From Natronohydrobacter sp. (GTDB taxonomy: Bacteria > Pseudomonadota > Alphaproteobacteria > Rhodobacterales > Rhodobacteraceae), in the NCBI GenBank assembly GCA_020832585.1, contig JAFIEL010000005.1, positions 1 through 62,224 of the forward strand: a DNA stretch of 62,224 nucleotides, given 5' to 3'. Under the pieces are notes generated by a model. It was not told where the DNA came from. It searched no databases and saw only the letters and a list, made by a program, of their open reading frames with translations. Within the stretch, counting starts at the first letter, position 1, and each line of letters opens with the position of its first letter. Of the stretch, positions 43,160 to 51,645 are shown one piece after another. The position numbers were made by a program, and so were the translations under genes.

Positions 43160-45097
43160 TCACTGTCCGGCGGGTTTGAAACCAATCGCGGCCAGCGCCC
43201 CCGCACTGTCACGCAATGCAAGCTCGAAGGCTGCGATGGCATCCGGGTCGCGCGGTTCGGCCCAAACGGCAAAGTCGTAATCTTCGTCCGCGACAGGCAG
43301 GAAGCCCAGACCCATCGCCTCGGCCACGGGCCGGATCGCCATGCCCCAATCGGCCCGGCCCTGCGCGATGCTGGCAGCGACGGCATTGTGCGAGCTGGGC
43401 TGGTTCCAGTAGCCGGGGGGGCGAGCCCCTTGCAGCAGACGGTCCATCAGAATGCGGGTGCCCGAGCCCTGATTGCGATTGACCATGATCGCGTCCGGAT
43501 CCGCGAGAACAGCCGCGACGGCCTCATCGAGCGCGCGCCCGTCAAACCGGGCATCGCCGGGACGGAACAAAATCCCCTGCATCCGCCGCCAGCCGGGGAT
43601 CAGGCGCATCCCTTTTCTCAGGAAGGGACGGTTATACTCGCCAGTATCCGCATGCAGCAGATGAATGGGGGCAATGTCGGATTCGCGCCTGCGCAGCGCC
43701 GCCAGCCCGCCCTGAGATCCCGTGGCGAGGATACGCGCTGATAGCCCGACCCCGGCCAGTTGCCCGATCACGCGATCCAGCCCCACGCAATGACTGCCCA
43801 GAATGGCCAGCCGGGGGGGCACGACAGAGGCACCGAACAGCGTGACCTCGAAGCCTGTGCCGGGCGGCAGGCTTTCTGCGAGTGCAGGCACCGTCACAAA
43901 GCCATCGGCCTGCGCAAAGGCCGTGACCGCGCCCGAGCCCTTTGCGACCGGATGCGCGACCAGCCCCTCTGGCCCTTCGGTCAGCGCGACCATGGCGAAT
44001 TCGGTGCGCCCCAGTTCCGAGATCAGACGCACCGGCAAGCTGGCCGCAACCCGCGCCGCACCGCGCGGCGGCAAGCCCGCCATCGCGCGCAAAGCAGGCG
44101 CGACCAGTTCATGAAACGTGAACATCGCCGAGGTCGGAAACCCCGGCAGAACCACCACAGGCTTGCCGTCGCAAACCGCAAGGCACAAGGGTTTTCCGGG
44201 CTTCAGTGCCACGCCATGCGCGACGATACCCGGCGCGCCCAACCCTTCGATCACCTTTACGGTCAGATCGCCCGCGCCTTTCGAGGTGCCCCCCGACAGG
44301 ATCAGCGCATCATGCGCGGCAAACCCCGCATGCACTGCCGCCTCAAGTGCAGCCGGATCATCCGGCACAGCCCCCAGATGAACCGCTTCGCAGCCATTTT
44401 CGCGCAAGGCGGCAACGATCACAGGACCATTGGAATCGTAAACCCCGGCAGGGCGCAGGCTCTGGCCGGGCTGGACCAGTTCGTCACCAGTTGACAGGAC
44501 CGCCACGCGGGGACGACGCCATACCTCGGCACGGTCCAGCCCCACCGCGGCCAGCATGGCGATTTCGCGCGCACCAACCAGCGTGCCCTTGCGCAGCAGG
44601 GTCTGACCGCGTGCAATATCAGATCCGGCAAAGGACAGATGCGTGCCCGGTGCCACGGCACGCGACACCGTGATGCCTTGGCCCTCGGGGTCCGTATGTT
44701 CGATCATCACCACGGCATCGGCACCGCGCGGGATTGGTCCGCCTGTGGCGATCGGCGTCGCGGTGCCGGATGCGACCGACAGGCATGGGGCCGTGCCGCA
44801 GGCGATGGTCTCGGGGTTCAGCCGCAACGGCACTGGCCGGGCGCTCGAGGCCTCGAACAGATCCGCCGCGCGCACGGCGAAGCCGTCCACTGTTGCCCGG
44901 TCGAACGGCGGCGCATCAACGGGCGCAGCAATATCGGATGCCAGCACCCTGCCCGGCAGATCATCAAGTCGAACCGCTTCCGTTCCCAGTGGCGCTGGGC
45001 GCAACGCCGCGAGAAAGGCAGCCTCGGCGGCATCGCGCGAGAGCACCTTGAGGAACTGGTCCTGGGTCGGCGGGATTGGATCAGGGGAATTGGTCAT
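43160..45097 (-). CDS. MoeA fused to a periplasmic-binding-like (PBP-like) domain
   Basis: This 645-residue fusion is complete in both parts. Residues 1 to about 410 are a full MoeA: PFDRATVDGFAVRAAD, GGPIPRGADAVVMIE, VAVLSTGDELVQPG and LILSGGTSKGAGD are canonical. MoeA inserts molybdenum into adenylated molybdopterin. Residues about 425-640 form a PBP-like domain (ATGSQGGLAALRRRESDIAPIHLL and VNRNQGSGTRILMDRLL), which may sense oxyanion or cofactor. The same domain occurs in the HTH regulator at 48520. It is the last gene of the tup operon, three bases after the degenerate MoeA gene. Confidence 0.88.
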   Translation of the reverse strand: MTNSPDPIPPTQDQFLKVLSRDAAEAAFLAALRPAPLGTEAVRLDDLPGRVLASDIAAPVDAPPFDRATVDGFAVRAADLFEASSARPVPLRLNPETIACGTAPCLSVASGTATPIATGGPIPRGADAVVMIEHTDPEGQGITVSRAVAPGTHLSFAGSDIARGQTLLRKGTLVGAREIAMLAAVGLDRAEVWRRPRVAVLSTGDELVQPGQSLRPAGVYDSNGPVIVAALRENGCEAVHLGAVPDDPAALEAAVHAGFAAHDALILSGGTSKGAGDLTVKVIEGLGAPGIVAHGVALKPGKPLCLAVCDGKPVVVLPGFPTSAMFTFHELVAPALRAMAGLPPRGAARVAASLPVRLISELGRTEFAMVALTEGPEGLVAHPVAKGSGAVTAFAQADGFVTVPALAESLPPGTGFEVTLFGASVVPPRLAILGSHCVGLDRVIGQLAGVGLSARILATGSQGGLAALRRRESDIAPIHLLHADTGEYNRPFLRKGMRLIPGWRRMQGILFRPGDARFDGRALDEAVAAVLADPDAIMVNRNQGSGTRILMDRLLQGARPPGYWNQPSSHNAVAASIAQGRADWGMAIRPVAEAMGLGFLPVADEDYDFAVWAEPRDPDAIAAFELALRDSAGALAAIGFKPAGQ

Positions 45098-45100
45098 GGG

Positions 45101-46090
45101 TCAACCCAAAGGCAGATCGAGTGGCGTGGCGGTTAGCGGCGCACCCGCTGGCAGCCCTTCGCTGTCAGGGGGCAGGATGGCAAAGGCCGATGCTTGCGCA
45201 AGGCCGGAAAGCGTGACCGTTCCCACAGGCTGGGACTGCCAGTGGCCCGCAACCGCTGTCAGCAAGACCAGCTCGGACAAGCCAACAGTCGAGGTCAGCT
45301 TGCGCGCAAGTGGCAGGCTGGTCGCAGCAGGGGCCGCGCCGGTCAGCCGGGCCATGACCGGCAGCACCAGACCCAGAGCGGCCGCGATCATCCCGTCAAA
45401 CCTCGCTGGAACCGACACAATGAGTGAACTGCCCTCCCGCGTCAGCCATGCTGTCTCGGCGGGGGTCATCGCCAGCCGGGGGGTATGGTCATGGACCGCG
45501 CACAAGGTCAGGTCGGCGGGACTGTCGACAACCACATCGGCCCCAAGCGCTGACAGCCAGCCGCGCAGGAATGCCGCCTGTGCGGGATCGTCGATCACAA
45601 CTGCGGCGCGCGGGCGGCGGATGGCAAGCCGCGCGATCCCGACCTGCAGGGCGATCATAACATGGCGGGCGCTCAACCGCGTTCCGGCTCGTGCAAGCAC
45701 CTCCCCCGCGCGCCCGTCATGGCCTGCGTGGCGCACCCCTTCGCCGGGATTGACGGATCGGAGGGCTTCCAGCACTCCGAAACCAGTGTCAGTGGCGTCT
45801 TCAGGCAGAACGGCATCTTTGCCGGGTGGCAATGCGGCACCCGGCACAACCCGGATCGGGTGATCAAGCGGCACCGGCACACCGGCGCTCGCACCCACGA
45901 AATCCATCGCAGTCACGGCAAAACCGGCCCTCAGCCCCTCGGCGGTGGCCGGCATGTCCCTTGGCAACTGGAAATCCTCGGCGAGGATGTACCCACAGGC
46001 CTCGGACGGCCCTGCCAGAATGGCAGAAACCGGGCTCAGGCCATTAAGTGCCTCGCCAAGACACGCATCAAGGGGCATCAGTCTGTTCAT
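45101..46090 (-). CDS. Degenerate MoeA-like molybdopterin-binding protein
   Basis: This 329-residue protein aligns along its length with MoeA (GAALPPGKDAVLPED and VRHAGHDGRAGEVLARAGTRLSARHVMIAL are recognisable). The catalytic parts are lost: STGDEL is replaced by VIDDPAQ, the DSNGP segment is absent and the SGGxSxGxxD loop is not found. The PFDxSxxDGYA motif is also missing. So it probably binds rather than makes the cofactor, or acts as a regulator. ATG at 46090 was chosen. It sits between tupA and the MoeA fusion in one transcript. Confidence 0.75.
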   Translation of the reverse strand: MNRLMPLDACLGEALNGLSPVSAILAGPSEACGYILAEDFQLPRDMPATAEGLRAGFAVTAMDFVGASAGVPVPLDHPIRVVPGAALPPGKDAVLPEDATDTGFGVLEALRSVNPGEGVRHAGHDGRAGEVLARAGTRLSARHVMIALQVGIARLAIRRPRAAVVIDDPAQAAFLRGWLSALGADVVVDSPADLTLCAVHDHTPRLAMTPAETAWLTREGSSLIVSVPARFDGMIAAALGLVLPVMARLTGAAPAATSLPLARKLTSTVGLSELVLLTAVAGHWQSQPVGTVTLSGLAQASAFAILPPDSEGLPAGAPLTATPLDLPLG

Positions 46091-46180
46091 GATCTTGAAA
46101 TAACTCCCCCCACCGCAAGGACCATGGCCGGAACGCAACATGGTCATGCGGCGCATCGTGTTGCGCCGCTCGCGTATGCC

Positions 46181-46993
46181 CTACTTTGCATCGGGAAAAA
46201 ACAACTGTTCACCACCAACCGTGAAATCCGCGATGGCCGCCTGACCCGTGTCCGAGATGATCCAGTCAATGAACGCCTGACCCTGCGCAGCCTTCACATG
46301 GCCATGTCGCTCGGGGTTCACAAGGATGATCCCATAAGGGTTGAACAAGACAGGATCGCCCTCGAACACGATCTCCAGCCCGGCCCGGTTGTCAAAGCTC
46401 AGCCATGTGCCCCGGTCGGTCAACGCATAGGCAGGGACTTGGGCGGCTGTGTTCAGCGTCGCGCCCATGCCTGAGCCGGTGGACAGGTACCAGCTGCCCG
46501 CAGGCTCGATCCCGGCAGCCGCCCAGAGGGCTTTCTCGGCGACATGGGTGCCGCTGTCATCCCCGCGCGAGGCGAACGACGCCCCTGCCCCGGCGATTGC
46601 GGCCATGGCGTCAGCCGCATCAGCCGCATCGCGCAGCCCGGCCGGATCGTCATTCGGGCCGACGATGACGAAGTCGTTGTACATCACGTCAAAACGCTGC
46701 ACGCCATAGCCATCCGTCACGAACTGCTCTTCCTGTGCGCGGGCATGAACGAAGACCACATCGGCATCGCCCCGCCGCCCGGTTTCCAGCGCCTGGCCGG
46801 TGCCCTGCGAAACGACGCGCACCTCGATGCCTGTCTCGGCCTGAAAGATCGGCAGGATATGCCCGAACAGCCCCGAATTCTCGGTCGAGGTGGTCGAGGC
46901 CACGGTGATGAACTCCTGTGCGCTCGCAGGCAGGGCGGCAAACAACGCCATACTTGATGCGGCGGACAGGATGAAGCGACGGGGTTGGGCCAT
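46181..46993 (-). CDS. tupA: Tungstate ABC transporter substrate-binding protein
   Basis: This 270-residue periplasmic protein has a signal peptide (1 to about 25, ending PASAQ). The TupA/WtpA-like motif TTSTENSG follows, together with GTGQALETGRRGDADVVFVHA, the pattern that sets TupA apart from ModA. It binds tungstate, and in some species molybdate, with high affinity. The ATPase gene lies 22 bases upstream. Confidence 0.92.
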   Translation of the reverse strand: MAQPRRFILSAASSMALFAALPASAQEFITVASTTSTENSGLFGHILPIFQAETGIEVRVVSQGTGQALETGRRGDADVVFVHARAQEEQFVTDGYGVQRFDVMYNDFVIVGPNDDPAGLRDAADAADAMAAIAGAGASFASRGDDSGTHVAEKALWAAAGIEPAGSWYLSTGSGMGATLNTAAQVPAYALTDRGTWLSFDNRAGLEIVFEGDPVLFNPYGIILVNPERHGHVKAAQGQAFIDWIISDTGQAAIADFTVGGEQLFFPDAK

Positions 46994-47015
46994 GGTTTGA
47001 TCTCTCCCTTTACGA

Positions 47016-47747
47016 TTACCAGATCAGATCGCCCGCGAGGAATGCGCGGGCCTCGAGGGTTTCCGGCCCCGCGAAGAATTCGGCAGCAGATCGGTGCTCG
47101 ATCAGCCGACCGCGATGCAGAAAGGCCACATCCTGCGCTAGGCGCCGGGCCTGCCCCAGATCATGGGTGGTCATCACGATGGTCATCCCCTCGTCGGAAA
47201 ACTGCGCCACCATCTCCTCGATGATGCGCGTCGCGGAAGGGTCCAGCGCGGAAGATGGCTCGTCCAGAAACAGTACTTGCGGACGCATCGACCATGCGCG
47301 CGCCAGAGCAAGGCGCTGCTGCTCGCCCCCGGACAAAAGCCGCGCAGGCCGGTCGGCCAAAGGGGTCAACCCGAAACGATCCAGCGTGCAGGCAACAAGA
47401 TAACGTCGCTCGGACCGTGGCAGGCGCTTCAAGGCCAGCGGATACTCCAGATTCGCCGCGACCGACCGGCGCAGCACGACGGGACGCTGGAACACCATGG
47501 CCTGCGCGCTTGCGCGCGCCTCGCCACTGGCCCAGCGACGACGGCCCGCAGTTGGCTCGATCAGCCCGTGGCAAATCCGCAGAAACAGGCTCTTGCCAGC
47601 ACCATTCGCGCCCATCACCATCAGGCGTCGCCCTGCCTCAATGCGAATCGAGATGTCGGACAGAAGCGCGGCACCGCCTGCGACATAGCGCACGCCTTCA
47701 AGCGAAAGCGGCAGGATCGATGCGGCAGGATCACGCGCGACGCTCAT
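47016..47747 (-). CDS. tupC: Tungstate ABC transporter ATP-binding protein
   Basis: This 243-residue ATPase has Walker A MGANGAGKSLFLR, signature LSGGEQQRLALARA, Walker B VLFLDEPSSALD and H-loop TTHDLGQA. The start at 47747 overlaps the tupB stop by four bases. A longer frame to 47783 lies inside tupB and is less likely. It energises TupB. Confidence 0.9.
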   Translation of the reverse strand: MSVARDPAASILPLSLEGVRYVAGGAALLSDISIRIEAGRRLMVMGANGAGKSLFLRICHGLIEPTAGRRRWASGEARASAQAMVFQRPVVLRRSVAANLEYPLALKRLPRSERRYLVACTLDRFGLTPLADRPARLLSGGEQQRLALARAWSMRPQVLFLDEPSSALDPSATRIIEEMVAQFSDEGMTIVMTTHDLGQARRLAQDVAFLHRGRLIEHRSAAEFFAGPETLEARAFLAGDLIW

Positions 47748-48439
47748 CCCAGTCGCCCCCGCGCCCATTCCCCTGCCCCCCATGCCGCCGCGTTCAGCGT
47801 CAGGGTCAGTGCCAGTAGAATGATGCCCAACGCGATGGCCAGCCCCAGATTGCCGCGACTTGTCTCGAGCGTGATGGCGGTGGTCATGGTGCGGGTATGG
47901 CCTGCGATATTGCCGCCGACGATCAGCACCGCGCCGACTTCGGCACTAGCCCGCCCGAACCCGGCAAGCACGCCGGTCAGCAGCGAGACCCGCCCATCCC
48001 ACAGCAGCGTCGGTACGGCACGCAGACGGCTAGCACCGAGCGACCGCAGGTGCTCTTGATACTCGGCCCAGAGATCTTCGACCACCGTGCGTGTGAGCGA
48101 AACAACGATTGGCAGGATCAACACGGTCTGCGCAATGATCATGGCGGTCGGCGTGAACAGCAGCGCAAGCGACCCCAGCGGGCCAGAGCGCGACAGCAGC
48201 AGATAGACCACCAGCCCCGCCACGACAGGCGGCAACCCCATAAGTGCATTGAACACCACGATCACCGCGCCACGACCCGGAAACCGCGCCAGCGCCAATG
48301 CAGCCCCGAGCGGCAGGCCGATCACGCAGGCGATCAGCACGGCTGCCAGCGTCACCCGCAGGGACAACCCGATGATCTGCATCAGGGCTGGATCACCACT
48401 GGCGATCAGACTGAAAGCGGTCGCGAAAGGGCCGTCCAT
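47744..48439 (-). CDS. tupB: Tungstate ABC transporter permease
   Basis: This 231-residue permease has about five helices and the EAA loop EDLWAEYQEHLRSLGASRL. RASAEVGAVLIVGGNIAGHTRTMTT is characteristic of TupB. It is the first gene of tupBCA-moeA'-moeA fusion and is divergent from the HTH-PBP regulator. It probably shares a control region with that gene. Confidence 0.92.
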   Translation of the reverse strand: MDGPFATAFSLIASGDPALMQIIGLSLRVTLAAVLIACVIGLPLGAALALARFPGRGAVIVVFNALMGLPPVVAGLVVYLLLSRSGPLGSLALLFTPTAMIIAQTVLILPIVVSLTRTVVEDLWAEYQEHLRSLGASRLRAVPTLLWDGRVSLLTGVLAGFGRASAEVGAVLIVGGNIAGHTRTMTTAITLETSRGNLGLAIALGIILLALTLTLNAAAWGAGEWARGRLG

Positions 48440-48496
48440 ACAGAATCCTTACATAAAGCAGTAGAAAAAGAGCAGAAAGCAGTTTAATACTCAACA

Positions 48497-48521
48497 ATGT
48501 AAGTTTCGCATTGGATTACAT
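48497..48521. promoter_or_regulatory. Candidate operator in the tupB/regulator gap
   Basis: ATGTAA at 48497-48502 and TTACAT at 48516-48521 form an inverted repeat with a 13-base spacer. TTACAT occurs again at 48449-48454 close to tupB. The 80-base gap is AT-rich, in sharp contrast with the flanks. These repeats may be bound by the adjacent regulator. Confidence 0.45.
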
Positions 48522-49452
48522 GATTATGCAGGAAATGCAGACAACGCGACCGTCTCCCGTGACAGATTCAGCGCCCTCGCCTTCCTTGCTCACGACAGGA
48601 GAGGTCGCCGATTACCTGCGCGTCAAGGAGCGCACCATCTACGAGATGGTCGCGCGCCAGACGATTCCGTTCAGTCGCGCCACCGGCAAGCTCTTGTTCC
48701 CGCGCCGCTTGATCGACGCATGGCTGGAAGCCCAGACGGATTTGCCGACAAACGGCATCGCCCCGGCTCCGCTGATCTATGCAGGCTCGAACGATCCACT
48801 CCTCGAATGGGCCATCCGCCAGTCGGGCAGCGGCTTGGCAGTGCTGGCGCGTGGCTCTGTTCAGGGGCTGGAAGATCTTGCCGCCCGCCGCGCGGTGCTG
48901 GCCGGTTCCCATCTGCTGGATCCGGACACCGGGGTCTGGAATCTCGCGGCTGCCAGATCCCACTTGCCCGGAACCGGCCATGTTCTGATCCATTGGGCGC
49001 GCCGCACGCAAGGGCTGATCACGGCCACCGGCAACCCGCGGGCGGTCATGGGGCTGAGAGATGCCGCAGATCGGGGATTGCGCTTTGCCATACGCGCCGC
49101 CGGAGCGGGCTCTACCCGCTTGCTGGAGGTGCTTCTGGCGCGGGAAGGGCTGACTATGGCCAGCCTCTCGATACTGGATCACCCCGCTGAAACCCATGCC
49201 GATCTTGCCGTCCTGATCGAGACCGGCGAGGCTGATCTGGGCCTCGGATTGCAGGCCGCAGCCGGGGGCATGGGCTTCCTCCCTCTGGTGGTCGATGAAA
49301 GCTTCGACATTGCCATGACCCGTCGGAACTATTTCGAGCCACCGTTTCAGGCCATACTGACCTTCGCCCGCTCGGAAATTTTTGCGCGCCGCGCAGCCCA
49401 TCTTGGCGGCTATGATCTCAGTGACCTCGGGAAAATACTCTGGAACGGGTGA
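48520..49452 (+). CDS. HTH regulator with PBP-like sensor domain
   Basis: This protein of about 310 residues has an excisionase/MerR-like helix-turn-helix (LLTTGEVADYLRVKERTIYEMVARQTIPFSRATGKLLFPRRLIDAWL, about 25-70). The PBP-like domain (about 90-305) is homologous to the end of the MoeA fusion. Shared elements are GSxxGLxxLxxRxxxxAGxHLL, an RxAGAGSTRLLExLL-like segment and MGFLPLVVDESFD. It probably senses tungstate/molybdate or the cofactor and controls tup. Starts at 48511, 48520, 48526 and 48535 are all possible. I chose ATG at 48520. Confidence 0.8.
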   Translation: MIMQEMQTTRPSPVTDSAPSPSLLTTGEVADYLRVKERTIYEMVARQTIPFSRATGKLLFPRRLIDAWLEAQTDLPTNGIAPAPLIYAGSNDPLLEWAIRQSGSGLAVLARGSVQGLEDLAARRAVLAGSHLLDPDTGVWNLAAARSHLPGTGHVLIHWARRTQGLITATGNPRAVMGLRDAADRGLRFAIRAAGAGSTRLLEVLLAREGLTMASLSILDHPAETHADLAVLIETGEADLGLGLQAAAGGMGFLPLVVDESFDIAMTRRNYFEPPFQAILTFARSEIFARRAAHLGGYDLSDLGKILWNG

Positions 49453-49649
49453 ATCGCTTTCCGCGAGGCCGCGCCAGCCTGGCAAACCCGTCGTCTGGCG
49501 CGCGGACAAATCCTAAAGGGGCCGAAGGTGATGATAGGAAGTGACAAGGCCGCCCCAAGGTCGACGGATCGTCGTAGCATCCCACTAATGAGTTAACGCA
49601 GATGCAAGTGCGCTCCGGGCATCATTATTGATGGCGATATGAGAAAAAG

Positions 49650-49724
49650 TGGCAGCCCGTAGGGGAATCGAACCCCTCTTTCCAGGTTGAAAACCTGGCG
49701 TCCTAACCGATAGACGAACGGGCC
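49650..49724 (-). tRNA. tRNA-Glu (anticodon TTC)
   Basis: A 75-base cloverleaf ends in GCCA. The acceptor arm GGCCCGT pairs with ACGGGCT, and the anticodon loop is TTTTCAA with anticodon TTC between CCAGG and CCTGG. The T arm GGGGTTCGATTCCCC is canonical. The 197 bases between the regulator and this gene hold nothing I can support. Confidence 0.93.
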
Positions 49725-49811
49725 ACGTTTGGCGTGAGGTGGCTTTTATGCAAAGCGAAACTACTGCGCAAGGGGGCAAGTCTGGTTTTTCGCATCAGTA
49801 CGAAAGAAATT

Positions 49812-51566
49812 TCATCCTGCTGTCGGTCGTGCAGCGTCATCCAAACGAAGCTGCACATTTGAACGCCCACCCCATTGATTTATCTCCAACTTTCCAGCCA
49901 GATGCAGCCTCTGGCCCTGCGCGCCTGCAATCAATGGCCCGAGCGCACTGTCAAACGCCCCGAAGGCAATGGCATCGAGGGCGGCACCTTGGCCATCAGT
50001 GAACCGTGCGCGCAGATGTGTCTCACCCATGCGTCGAATCGACTGGATGCGCATGTCGGGAAAGGCAAAGCGTGGTGCCGGGGCGGATGCTCCGAAAGGT
50101 CCGGCGGCTTCGAGCTGTGTCACAAGTTCCGCTGTGGCCGCGGCAGGCATCAGCACGCCATCCAGATGCAGCGCCCGGACGCCCGTCTGACCAGCTCCTT
50201 GTTGTGCCAGAAGCGCGTCAAGCCGGGCCATCGCCGCGTCCAGCTTGTCGCGCGCAACCGTCAGACCAGCGGCCATGCGGTGCCCGCCACCTTTCTCCAG
50301 CAACCCTTCCTGTACAAGACGGTGGATCGCGGCCCCCAGATCGACACCTGGCACAGACCTGCCGGACCCCTTGCCCTGCGCCCCCTCCAGACCGATCACG
50401 ATGGCGGGCCGGTTCATGGCCTCTTTCAGTCGCGCCGCTGCGATCCCGATCACACCGGGATGCCAGCCTTCCCCAGCGGCCCAGACCAGCGCCGCATCAC
50501 TGCCGCGCGCCTCTGCCTGGTTCAAGGCGGCGGCGCGCACTCCGGCTTCGATCTCGCGGCGTTCGGAATTGAGCTGGTCCAGCCGCTCGGCAAGGGCTTC
50601 GGCCTCGCGCGGGTCATCGCAAGCCAGAAGCCGCGCGCCCAGATCCGCAGCCCCGATTCGTCCGCCCGCATTGACGCGCGGTCCCAGCACGAAGCCCAGA
50701 TGGTAGGATGACGGTGCTGTCTCCAACCGTGCCACATCCGCCAGAGCGCGCAAGCCCACACGCTGGCGCGCGCCCATCACCTTCAGGCCCTGGCGCACAA
50801 AGGCACGGTTCACCCCGATCAGCGGGGCGACATCTGCGACCGTCGCCAGAGCCACCAGGTCCAGCAGCGCCATAAGATCCGGCCCTTGCCGTTTCTGCCT
50901 GCGAAGTTGTCGATTGGCCTCCACCAGCATCAGAAAGACGACACCTGCCGCACAGAGATGGCCCAGATCGCCGCTTTCATCCTGCCGGTTGGGATTGACA
51001 ACAGCCAGCGCGGGCGGCAGCGTTTCGCCACCAAGGTGATGATCGAGCACGATGACATCTGCGCCGACGGCCGCTGCGATCGGGTCATGGCTGAGCGTGC
51101 CGCAATCGACGCAGATGATCAGGTCATGGGTCGCGGAAAGCTCTCGCATTGCAGGCACATTCGGCCCGTAGCCTTCGTCAATCCGGTCGGGAATATACAG
51201 CGTTGCCTGCCGTCCCATCGTGCGCAGCCAGCAGATCAGCAATGCTGCAGACGCCCCGCCATCGACATCGTAATCCGCGAAAACAGCTATCTTCTGTCCT
51301 GCCGCAACAGCCGCGAGAAACCGTTCAGCGGCAAGCTCCATGTCACGCAGGCTGCGCGGGTCGGGCAGCAGATCCCGCAAGGCCGGACTGAGGAATGCCG
51401 TTGCGGCCTCTGGCTCCACACCCGAACGTGCAAGGACGGAACAGACAGCAGGCGGCAGGTGCGTTGCTTGCCCGATCGCCTCTGCCTTGCGCGCGCGCGC
51501 CGGGTCAGGACCAAGCCAACGCCGCCCGAGAGCCGAGCTTTCTACCCCCAGATAGGCAGCCTCCAT
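49812..51566 (-). CDS. recJ: Single-stranded-DNA-specific exonuclease RecJ
   Basis: The 584-residue protein is a DHH phosphoesterase and 5'-3' ssDNA exonuclease in recombination and mismatch repair. Motifs are FADYDVDGGASAALL (I), CVDCG (II), VLDHHLGGE (III, DHH) and GKGSGRSVPGVDL with GGGHRMAAGLTV (DHHA1). ATG at 51566 was chosen, with AGGG six to eight bases upstream. ATG at 51581 is also possible. Confidence 0.95.
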   Translation of the reverse strand: MEAAYLGVESSALGRRWLGPDPARARKAEAIGQATHLPPAVCSVLARSGVEPEAATAFLSPALRDLLPDPRSLRDMELAAERFLAAVAAGQKIAVFADYDVDGGASAALLICWLRTMGRQATLYIPDRIDEGYGPNVPAMRELSATHDLIICVDCGTLSHDPIAAAVGADVIVLDHHLGGETLPPALAVVNPNRQDESGDLGHLCAAGVVFLMLVEANRQLRRQKRQGPDLMALLDLVALATVADVAPLIGVNRAFVRQGLKVMGARQRVGLRALADVARLETAPSSYHLGFVLGPRVNAGGRIGAADLGARLLACDDPREAEALAERLDQLNSERREIEAGVRAAALNQAEARGSDAALVWAAGEGWHPGVIGIAAARLKEAMNRPAIVIGLEGAQGKGSGRSVPGVDLGAAIHRLVQEGLLEKGGGHRMAAGLTVARDKLDAAMARLDALLAQQGAGQTGVRALHLDGVLMPAAATAELVTQLEAAGPFGASAPAPRFAFPDMRIQSIRRMGETHLRARFTDGQGAALDAIAFGAFDSALGPLIAGAQGQRLHLAGKLEINQWGGRSNVQLRLDDAARPTAG

Positions 51567-51645
51567 GATCTGCCCTTTCATGTCACCTTGCCCAAAATAC
51601 TCAATAGCCCCGTCATGCGCTGACCCCGCATGACGGGCAGTGCGC

